A DNA stretch of 64,000 nt from an uncultured Bacteroidia bacterium (GTDB lineage: Bacteria > Bacteroidota > Bacteroidia > Bacteroidales > UBA932), in contig CACXPG010000003.1 in NCBI GenBank assembly GCA_902769525.1, positions 186,001 to 250,000 of the forward strand. Reading direction: 5' to 3'. The notes under the pieces are model-generated. The model had not been told where the DNA came from. It did no database searches and worked only from the letters and a program-made list of their open reading frames with translations. Shown here one piece after another: positions 57,350 to 64,000 of the stretch. Position 1 is the stretch's first letter. Each line of letters begins with the position of its first letter. Made by a program: the position numbers and the translations under genes.

Positions 57350-58585
57350 ATGAAAAAAATAAAGATTGCCCTGCCCTGGCAGATACTGATCGGACTTCTT
57401 CTGGGTGCCGTTTTCGGGATACTTCTGCCGCAATATGCAGGATACATAGACTGGGCCGGACAGATATTCCTCAGGGCCCTGAAGATGATCATCATCCCTC
57501 TGGTATTCACGTCCCTGGTAGTGGGAGTGGCCAGCATAAACTCTTCCAAGGACCTGGGAAGGATTGCAGGAAAGACCCTGCTCTACTATCTGGGCACCAC
57601 GGCCATAGCAATTGCAATCGGCCTTGTGCTGGTGAACATCATCAAGCCGGGAGTGGGAGCCAACCTGCCTATGCCTGAGAACGTGGACCTTTCCACGGTG
57701 GGCAAAAGCCAGACATCCTTCATGGACCAGATAATCCACATAGTGCCGGACAATATCTTCAAGGAGATGAGTGCGGGGAACATCCTGCCTGTGATTTTCT
57801 TCGCGATAATCTTCGGATTCTTCATCACCCGAAGCGGAGAAAAGACCAAGAATACCTTGCTGGACATCTGCAACGCCATCAACGATGTCATAATGAAGAT
57901 CACGATGTTCGTGATCAAGCTGGCTCCTTACGGAGTGTTTGCCATCGTGAGCAACATGCTTGCAAAGCAGATCAACGCCGGAAACTCCATACTCGACCTT
58001 ATCAGTTCCCTGGGTATCTACCTTCTGGTCGTTTGGGCCGGAATGCTCATCCAGTTCTTCGGAGTGCTTCCTGCGGGAGTCTTCTTCCTCGGAAGAGAGC
58101 ATCCTTACCGCCACATGAAGAAGATGAGCACGGCTATCCTTACCGCATTCTCCACCTGCTCTTCCGGAGCGGCTCTTCCTATATCTATGCGTGACAGCGA
58201 GACCAAGTGCGGCATCTCCAACAAGATAACCAGCTTCGTGCTGCCTCTGGGAGCCACCATCAACATGAACGGAACGGCCCTGTACGAGGGAGTTACCGTG
58301 CTGTTCATTGCACAGGTCTACGGCATAGACATGAGCATCACCCAGCAGCTGATAGTCCTGGGAACCGTTATGCTTTCCGCCATCGGAACGGCCGGCATAC
58401 CTATGGCCGGATTCGTGATGCTGAGCATCGCCCTGAGCGTTGCCGGACTGCCTCTGGAGGCGATGGGCCTGGTTCTTGCAATAGACCAGCTTTGCGATAT
58501 GCCTAGAACCGCCACCAACTCTTATGGAGACGCCTGCGGAGCAGTGGTAATCGCCAAGAGCGAAGGCGAAAAACTCACGATTTAA
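57350..58585 (+). CDS. Dicarboxylate/amino acid:cation symporter (DAACS family)
   Basis: A 411-residue sodium- or proton-coupled carrier of the GltP/DctA fold. Landmarks are the serine-rich hairpin STCSSGAALPISMRDSE, the NMNG motif in LGATINMNGTALYEG, the second hairpin GTAGIPMAGFVML, and the C-terminal DQLCDMPRTATNSYGDACG. The substrate is probably glutamate, aspartate or a C4-dicarboxylate. It follows the racemase by 6 bases. A 444-codon open frame on the opposite strand (57335-58669) is a shadow. Confidence 0.92.
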   Translation: MKKIKIALPWQILIGLLLGAVFGILLPQYAGYIDWAGQIFLRALKMIIIPLVFTSLVVGVASINSSKDLGRIAGKTLLYYLGTTAIAIAIGLVLVNIIKPGVGANLPMPENVDLSTVGKSQTSFMDQIIHIVPDNIFKEMSAGNILPVIFFAIIFGFFITRSGEKTKNTLLDICNAINDVIMKITMFVIKLAPYGVFAIVSNMLAKQINAGNSILDLISSLGIYLLVVWAGMLIQFFGVLPAGVFFLGREHPYRHMKKMSTAILTAFSTCSSGAALPISMRDSETKCGISNKITSFVLPLGATINMNGTALYEGVTVLFIAQVYGIDMSITQQLIVLGTVMLSAIGTAGIPMAGFVMLSIALSVAGLPLEAMGLVLAIDQLCDMPRTATNSYGDACGAVVIAKSEGEKLTI

Positions 58586-58598
58586 GCCAGATTTATAT

Positions 58599-59966
58599 AT
58601 GAAAAGATTGTTTGCAGCAGCTGCGCTGGTTTTGGCAGCATCGCTGAGCCTGAAGGCCCAGCCGTACACGGGTCCTCAGACCAGCCCGGTTTATTCAGTG
58701 CCTGACTGGGAGCAGGTTCAGGACAACCCGAGCATGGTGCTTTCCGACTATCAGCCATATCCCGTCCAGGACCAGAACCCTGCCTCAATCCCGCATCTGA
58801 CCAAAGCTCCTAAGGGCTACAGGCCGTTCTATATCAGCCACTACGGCAGACACGGTTCACGCTGGCTTATAAGCACTTCAACTTACAAAGATCCTGTTGC
58901 TTTCCTCAAGAAGGCAAAGCAGGCAGGAGCGCTCACCCCACTTGGAGAAGACGTGCTTTCAAGACTGGAGAAGGTAGAAGAAGCGGCCCGCGGACGCTAC
59001 GGGGAGCTTACACGATTGGGAGCGGAGCAGCACCGCCAGATTGCCGGCAGGATGTTCAGGAACTTCCCTCAGGTTTTCAAGGGAGATGCCAGGGTTGACG
59101 CAAAGTCCACAGTCATAATCCGCTGCATCCTCTCTATGGAATCTTTCTGCATGAGGCTCAAGGAACTCAACCCAAAACTCAGGATCACCAACGACGCCTC
59201 GGAGCACGACATGTACTATATGAACAACCAGGACCCTGACAAATTCTTCCACAAGATTACCTCAGACCCGAAGAATTCTGAAATCCTGAGAGAGTACCGC
59301 AAGAAGGTATTCACCCCGGACCGCCTGGTTAAGTCCCTGGTAAAGGACGAGTCCTGTTTCACAGACAAATACACAGCCTCCAGTTTGTTCTACGATATTA
59401 CAGAACTGGCCATCAGCCTGCCTAATACAGACCTGGATGTCAGCCTGATGGATGTGGTGACCCTGCAGGACATGCACCAGCTCAACCTCTACCGCAACCT
59501 CGGTTCCTACAGGTACGCCGGCTTCTGCGACATGGGACAGAAGGTTACCCCTTTCCGCCAGACCTATCTTCTGAAGAATATCATCCAGACCGCAGACAAG
59601 GCCATCGCCGAGGCCGGAACTGACGGAAAGAAGAGCGCCGGCGCAACCCTTCGTTTCGGGCACGACTCCAACCTTATGCCTCTGTGCTCCCTGATGGACA
59701 TAGACGGCGCGGGAGTCTATGAGCCAAACAACGACAATGTTGCAAACGTCTGGAACATTGAGCATTACATTCCGAAAGCCGGCAACCTCCAGTTCGTGTT
59801 CTACGGCAAGAAAGGCTCTCCGGTTCTGGTGAAGGTTCTCCTCAACGAACACGAAGCCACCCTCCCGGTTGAAACCGACAAGTTCCCTTACTATGAATGG
59901 AACAAGGTCAGGGAGTTCTACCTGAACATTCTTGACAATTCGCCTATCAAGGAAAGATTTGAATAA
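58599..59966 (+). CDS. Histidine phosphatase, MINPP/phytase-like, secreted
   Basis: A 455-residue exported phosphatase. The signal peptide is about residues 1-23 (SLKAQ). The catalytic motif RHGSR is in ISHYGRHGSRWLIS (about residues 84-97) and the proton-donor HD is in LRFGHDSNLMPL, which matches the MINPP branch (multiple inositol polyphosphate phosphatase) reported from gut Bacteroides. It could release phosphate from phytate in the periplasm or outside. It starts 13 bases after the symporter and may share its transcript. Confidence 0.87.
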   Translation: MKRLFAAAALVLAASLSLKAQPYTGPQTSPVYSVPDWEQVQDNPSMVLSDYQPYPVQDQNPASIPHLTKAPKGYRPFYISHYGRHGSRWLISTSTYKDPVAFLKKAKQAGALTPLGEDVLSRLEKVEEAARGRYGELTRLGAEQHRQIAGRMFRNFPQVFKGDARVDAKSTVIIRCILSMESFCMRLKELNPKLRITNDASEHDMYYMNNQDPDKFFHKITSDPKNSEILREYRKKVFTPDRLVKSLVKDESCFTDKYTASSLFYDITELAISLPNTDLDVSLMDVVTLQDMHQLNLYRNLGSYRYAGFCDMGQKVTPFRQTYLLKNIIQTADKAIAEAGTDGKKSAGATLRFGHDSNLMPLCSLMDIDGAGVYEPNNDNVANVWNIEHYIPKAGNLQFVFYGKKGSPVLVKVLLNEHEATLPVETDKFPYYEWNKVREFYLNILDNSPIKERFE

Positions 59967-59986
59967 TCCCTACAAAAACAGACAAT

Positions 59987-61057
59987 ATGAAAAAGATTCT
60001 TGCCATTATGACATCTGTGCTCCTTCTTGGTTGCCTGAATCAAGCCATCGCACAGGAAACCAGGAAAGACACGCTGGACTTAGAAATATTCTTCAGCCAC
60101 CTTGACAAGGGCGACAGGCTGCCTTACAAATACATTTACCAGAAGGCGAAGGTGGGTCTGGACACAACAATAACCTGTGCTGTACAAAAGGACTTCGAGC
60201 TTGAAGTTGTGGAGAACAACAAGGAGGAATACTATGTAATCTTTGAAATTACCACCTCAAACTTCACCAAGAGCGGAGAAGAGTGCAACCAGTCTGATAT
60301 GTACCGCACCACTTGCCTTGTGAATGACGGTTTTCCCGTTCAACTGAAGGTATGGTACTCTGGAGATGGACAGATTTTAGACTATCCTGACACTCTGAAA
60401 GAAAGGGCCCGCAAAAATATGCTTATGGTTGCAGACACCCTGCACAAGTACAACGAGGAAATGACCAAAGAGCAACTCGTGGAAGAACTGGATTATATGA
60501 CCAGTGACAGATATGTGATTATTCAGGCCACAAGCGCTCTTGACCTGTCTGATATGTTCAGTTTCAGCAAACTCATATATGAGCCTGATTCTGTTTATTC
60601 CGATATTGACAGTATTTACAGCTATATAGACAAACAGTACCACAGCTACGAAAACCTGGTGTTCTGGGATGACGAGTTTTCAAGATCGGTTCCTGACTAC
60701 AGCAATTTCTATGTTTTGAGATCTATTACCCAAGTCAATGATATAGCTGCTCTTACAGCAATGGATATCCAGCTCGACGAAGAAAGTCCTACGCTTCTTA
60801 AAAACGAAGCCAACAGAAAAAGATGTGTGTATGGCAAGGAGATAACTTTACTGGCAGACAAGGCAATGGGAGTCCCTTGCCTTATGGAGGTCACGATGGT
60901 AAGCGGTTTCTATGAAACAATAGGAGACCAGCATTTCAAGGTGGAGAAGGTTATAATTTCTCTGGACTTCGATAAAATGAACCAGGAGGAAGATGAAGAC
61001 GAGGAGAATGAAGACGAGCCGCGCTACGACGACTACGGTTTCATCAAAGTGAAATAG
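59987..61057 (+). CDS. Exported protein of unknown function
   Basis: A 356-residue protein I do not recognise. The N-terminus is a signal peptide, cleavable near AIAQ (residue 23); a lipobox-like LLGC at about residue 16 makes a lipoprotein an alternative. The remainder is beta-rich and acidic with repeated Tyr and Asp (YSDIDSIYSYIDKQY) and ends in an acidic stretch of Glu and Asp. There is no catalytic motif. It starts 20 bases after the phosphatase gene and ends at a strong terminator, so it may be a partner of that phosphatase. Confidence 0.8.
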   Translation: MKKILAIMTSVLLLGCLNQAIAQETRKDTLDLEIFFSHLDKGDRLPYKYIYQKAKVGLDTTITCAVQKDFELEVVENNKEEYYVIFEITTSNFTKSGEECNQSDMYRTTCLVNDGFPVQLKVWYSGDGQILDYPDTLKERARKNMLMVADTLHKYNEEMTKEQLVEELDYMTSDRYVIIQATSALDLSDMFSFSKLIYEPDSVYSDIDSIYSYIDKQYHSYENLVFWDDEFSRSVPDYSNFYVLRSITQVNDIAALTAMDIQLDEESPTLLKNEANRKRCVYGKEITLLADKAMGVPCLMEVTMVSGFYETIGDQHFKVEKVIISLDFDKMNQEEDEDEENEDEPRYDDYGFIKVK

Positions 61058-61074
61058 CCTGACAAATCAGGACA

Positions 61075-61109
61075 CAAAAAAAGAGACTCGTTATGAGCCT
61101 CTTTTTTTG
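61075..61109. terminator. Bidirectional terminator
   Basis: An 11-base stem, C-A7-GAG (61075-61085) with CTC-T7-G (61099-61109), gives U-runs on both strands. It can end the unknown gene on the plus strand and tRNA-Phe on the minus strand. Confidence 0.9.
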
Positions 61110-61182
61110 TGGTGTCACCGGGAATCGAACCAGGGACACAAGGATTTTCAGTCCTTTGCTCTACCAACTGAGCTATGACACC
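61110..61182 (-). tRNA. tRNA-Phe (GAA)
   Basis: On the minus strand the acceptor is GGTGTCA with TGACACC and the anticodon arm GGACTGAAAATCC gives GAA. The T arm is GGTTCGATTCC. No encoded CCA. It is convergent with the gene upstream and divergent from priA. Confidence 0.96.
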
Positions 61183-61216
61183 ATCGGTTTGGGAGTGCAA
61201 ATATAGAGATAATTTT

Positions 61217-61224
61217 TAATTTTG
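61217..61224 (+). promoter_or_regulatory. TAnnTTTG motif directly before priA
   Basis: TAATTTTG, exact match, ends 5 bases before the priA ATG. The nearest TTTG is 25 bases upstream. The distance would give a transcript starting at or beside the start codon. Confidence 0.45.
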
Positions 61225-61229
61225 CAACT

Positions 61230-63320
61230 ATGGAAGGGCAATTTGTTTTTTACGTGTCTGTTATACTGCCCATAAAGTGGGATGGAGAGATATTCTACGG
61301 GGTCACCTCAGCATGCGCCGGGGCTGATACCGGGAGCTGGGTGAGTGTGGACTTCGGCAAGAGAAGCCTGCAGGGAGTGGTCAGAAGACGCTTAGAGTGG
61401 AAAGAACTGCCCTACCAGAGCCGAAGCATAGAGATAAAGTCTCTGGGTGGAGTTGTGGACAGGCCTTCTGTCTCAGCGACGGAAATCCGCTTCTGGGACT
61501 TGATAGCAAAGTATTATCTGTGCTCCACGGGAGAGGTTTTCAAGGCAGCCTACCCTATTCTTTCAGTCAGGCAGCAGGAAGTGGCTTCTCACCGTAAACC
61601 TGAAGACGTTCTGAAGGCGATTGAAGACAAATCTGAAGACATTGAACTCTCCCCCGCCCAGCAGACCGCATTTGAACAGATCAAGGAGAAACTGCCAGAA
61701 AAGACTGTCCTTCTGGAGGGCGTGACAGGCAGCGGGAAGACAGAAATCTACATAAAGCTCATAGACGAATATCTCTCAAAGGGCAAGGACGTGCTGTATC
61801 TGGTGCCGGAAATCGCGATGGGAAATTATCTGCACCAGAGGCTCAAGAAACATTACGGAGAAAGGCTGATGTGCTTCCACTCGTCTGTGACACAGGCTAC
61901 AAAGAAGCTTATAAGGGAAGTGCTGACCTTCAAGGGAACGGACGAGTGCCCGAGAAAGCAGGTGGTGGTGCTGGGCACAAGGTCTTCCGTTTTTCTCCCG
62001 TTTGAAAACCTGGGGCTGGTGGTGATTGACGAGGAGCATGACTCCAGTTTCAAGCAAGAAGACCCATCTCCGCGATACAACGGCAGGGATGCGGCCTTGT
62101 TCCTGGCCCAGATGCTGGGAGCCAAAGTGCTGATGGGCAGTGCAACCCCGTCTTTTGAAAGCCTGTACAACTGCTATACAAGGAAATTCGCCAAGGTTAC
62201 CCTGGCCGAGAAGTTTTTCAAGTCTCCTCCTCCGGAAGTCATCGTGATAGACACTATCTGGACAAGAAAGAGCCGCCAGATGAAATGCAGCTTCTCCCAG
62301 CAGCTGATAAATCTTATAGCCAAAACCGTAGCCGGGAAAAAGCAGGTTCTCGTGTTCCGGAACATAAGGTCCTACGCTCCTGTGGTGCAGTGTTCAAACT
62401 GTGGAGAGCCTGTCAAGTGCCCTCACTGCAATGTGCCGCTAAGCTACCACCGTTACGACAATACTCTACGGTGCCACTGGTGCGAGTACAAGGCTCCATA
62501 CAATCCCGTATGCCCGTCCTGCAAGGAGCAGGCCCTGGAACTCAGGGGCGCCGGAACGGAAAAGATTGAGGAAGAGCTCAAGGAGCTGTTCCCTGAGGCT
62601 GCCGTAGCCCGCTACGACGCGGACATTGCAAAAAGCAAGAAGGAGTCTGAAAAAGTGCTCTCTGACTTTGCTTCAGGCAAGACAGACATCCTTGTGGGAA
62701 CCCAGATGACAAGCAAGGGATTCGACTTCGAGAACCTGGCTCTTGTTGCTGTAATCCAGGCAGATACTATCCTTGCCCAGCAGGACTTCAGGGCAGACGA
62801 GAAGGCTATGCAGCTTTTCATCCAGCTCCTTGGAAGAAGCGGCAGGAGAACAGAAAGAGGCACACTTGTCATCCAGACCAACCAGAAAAATCATCCTGTG
62901 ATAAAAGAAGTGGTATCCATGTCCGAACGCCTGTCCTGGGAATATGAAACCGGAGCCCAGGATGCCGCCAACTCTTTCGAGAGATCTGACGGAGGAATGA
63001 TGGCGGAAAGGAGCATGTACTGCTTCCCGCCTTTTGTCAGGCTGGTGAACATCATTCTCCGCGACAAGAATTTCCACAAACTGGAAACCGCAGCCAATTC
63101 ACTTTCCAGCGTGCTCAAGAGCTCAAGGGCCTTCTCGGCGACAGAAGTGAGCGGCCCGTTCCCTCCGCGTATGGAAAAGCTCAGGGACGAGTACCAGCTG
63201 TGCTTCAGCGTCAAGTTCGCAAAAGACGCCAGCCTTGCCAAAAACAAGGATGCTCTCAAGAGAGTTATCGATCTTGTGAAACTGCCCGTCCAGGCAACAA
63301 TAGATGTAGACCCGAACTAA
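61230..63320 (+). CDS. priA: Primosomal protein N' (replication restart helicase PriA)
   Basis: A 696-residue superfamily 2 helicase that reloads the replisome at stalled forks. The N-terminal 3' DNA-binding domain is followed by Walker A GVTGSGKTE, the DEEH box (VVIDEEHDSSFKQ), motif GSATPSFES, the paired zinc cluster (CSNCGEPVKCPHC, then CHWCEYK and CPSC), and QLLGRSGR. It is somewhat shorter than the E. coli protein. The start is the first ATG after a promoter-like motif. Confidence 0.95.
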   Translation: MEGQFVFYVSVILPIKWDGEIFYGVTSACAGADTGSWVSVDFGKRSLQGVVRRRLEWKELPYQSRSIEIKSLGGVVDRPSVSATEIRFWDLIAKYYLCSTGEVFKAAYPILSVRQQEVASHRKPEDVLKAIEDKSEDIELSPAQQTAFEQIKEKLPEKTVLLEGVTGSGKTEIYIKLIDEYLSKGKDVLYLVPEIAMGNYLHQRLKKHYGERLMCFHSSVTQATKKLIREVLTFKGTDECPRKQVVVLGTRSSVFLPFENLGLVVIDEEHDSSFKQEDPSPRYNGRDAALFLAQMLGAKVLMGSATPSFESLYNCYTRKFAKVTLAEKFFKSPPPEVIVIDTIWTRKSRQMKCSFSQQLINLIAKTVAGKKQVLVFRNIRSYAPVVQCSNCGEPVKCPHCNVPLSYHRYDNTLRCHWCEYKAPYNPVCPSCKEQALELRGAGTEKIEEELKELFPEAAVARYDADIAKSKKESEKVLSDFASGKTDILVGTQMTSKGFDFENLALVAVIQADTILAQQDFRADEKAMQLFIQLLGRSGRRTERGTLVIQTNQKNHPVIKEVVSMSERLSWEYETGAQDAANSFERSDGGMMAERSMYCFPPFVRLVNIILRDKNFHKLETAANSLSSVLKSSRAFSATEVSGPFPPRMEKLRDEYQLCFSVKFAKDASLAKNKDALKRVIDLVKLPVQATIDVDPN

Positions 63321-63332
63321 ATCGCTGAGAAA

Positions 63333-64000
63333 TCAGAACTTGTAGGAAGATCCCACAACAACCTTGATGCTCTTTGGAACAAGGGCAAACTTGAAAGGAG
63401 ATGTGCCCACGGCCTCTCCGTCTATCTCTATCCTGGTCTCGGGTTCTGTGGCGATCTCGATTGTGCGGCACTGGGTATAAACCACCTCAGGAAGAGTGTA
63501 TATCTTGCCAGAATACAGCATCTTGAAATTACGCATCACCTTCAGTTTGGAGATGTCCTTGATTATGGTCAAATCCAGCAGTCCATCGTCTATGGCAGCG
63601 TTAGGAGTCTGCTGCATACCGCCTCCGTTGAACCTTCCGATACCTACCGCTCCGGAGAACACCTGCCCGCTGTAGAACGGCTCCCCGTCCACCTTTATGT
63701 CAAAATGATTGTTCTTGTAGCCAAGAAGGGTGTTGAACGTGCTTCTCAGATAAAGCCCCTTGCCGTATCTTCCCTGGTCCTTCAGGTTATTGTACTTGAG
63801 GTTCACGGTAGCGTCAAATCCCAGTCCGGCCACGTTTGCCATATATCTTACGTGCGGCACCCTTGTCTCAAAGAACTCCACCTTCCCCACATCCTGCAAA
63901 ACGGTCCTCTTCTGCACCAGAGCCTCCACTGCCTCAGAATATGTCGCGGATATTCCGTACATCCTTATCCAGTCGTTTCCCGTACCTGTAGGGATCACCG
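63333..64000 (-). CDS. Diacylglycerol/lipid kinase family protein, partial
   Basis: C-terminal part (about 222 residues) of a YegS/BmrU-type lipid kinase, truncated at the window's right edge; the ATP-binding N-terminal part lies beyond. The frame remains open to base 64000, so the GTG at 63998 is not the start. The nucleotide-binding segment IPTGTGNDW is visible just inside the edge, followed by GLGFDATVN and GAVGIGRFNGGGMQQTPNA and DDGLLDLTII. It ends 12 bases from the convergent priA stop. Confidence 0.9.
   Translation of the reverse strand, partial: VIPTGTGNDWIRMYGISATYSEAVEALVQKRTVLQDVGKVEFFETRVPHVRYMANVAGLGFDATVNLKYNNLKDQGRYGKGLYLRSTFNTLLGYKNNHFDIKVDGEPFYSGQVFSGAVGIGRFNGGGMQQTPNAAIDDGLLDLTIIKDISKLKVMRNFKMLYSGKIYTLPEVVYTQCRTIEIATEPETRIEIDGEAVGTSPFKFALVPKSIKVVVGSSYKF

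Noticed and set aside
57335..58669. A 444-codon open frame opposite the symporter gene
   Set aside because: Composition is rich in His, Gln, Arg and Ser, there is no recognisable domain, and the sense strand encodes a full, well-conserved symporter.

Overview
This window is a stretch of Bacteroidetes chromosome, most likely Bacteroidales; the sequence does not support a call at genus level. The evidence is a SusC/SusD pair, fused KorA plus KorB, a BamA-Skp-Skp cluster, a BamD/omega-like/RecN run, BACON-type domains, a membrane pyrophosphatase, and repeated matches to the Bacteroidetes sigma promoter (TTTG, about 19-20 bases, TAnnTTTG). Most start codons have no Shine-Dalgarno sequence. No rRNA, CRISPR array, insertion sequence, phage or defence system was found. 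Nearly all of the window is ordinary core genome with tight gene packing.

Bases 1-7422 hold the 3' end of purA, then three paralogous MFS transporters (two leftward, one rightward) around a short intergenic region with a perfect 10-base dyad. dxs follows the third transporter directly. Bases 7440-20592 carry the translation/transcription superoperon: tRNA Thr-Tyr-Gly-Thr, tuf, tRNA-Trp, secE, nusG, rplK-A-J-L, rpoB, rpoC. The tRNA-tuf order matches the one known from Escherichia coli. Terminators sit after tuf, after tRNA-Trp, between rplL and rpoB, and after rpoC.

Bases 20633-34000 contain a TlpA-like lipoprotein, a leftward murI-hppA-manA operon, and a rightward susC-susD-lipoprotein operon followed by a secreted M64-family metallopeptidase with its own promoter. 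Bases 34100-49221 contain leftward gdhA and korB-korA (a 2-oxoglutarate node), then a leftward envelope operon nadK-uppS-bamA-skp-skp, and a divergent rightward run pdxJ, a Skp-like lipoprotein, a glycosyltransferase, purC and a LysM/binding-protein fusion.

Bases 49218-56553 are leftward: rubrerythrin, a gate-domain membrane protein, trxB, bamD, an omega-like subunit, recN and nagB, with an EamA permease upstream. Bases 56639-64000 hold an Asp/Glu racemase with a dicarboxylate/amino-acid symporter, a MINPP-like phosphatase, an unknown exported protein, tRNA-Phe, priA and a partial lipid kinase.

No complete novel system is evident. The points most worth checking are the promoter motif sitting 5-6 bases before the start codons of rpoB, pdxJ and priA (possible leaderless mRNAs), the dyad between the MFS paralogs, the enlarged middle MFS paralog, the long charged tail on BamD, and the membrane-anchored third Skp-like protein.
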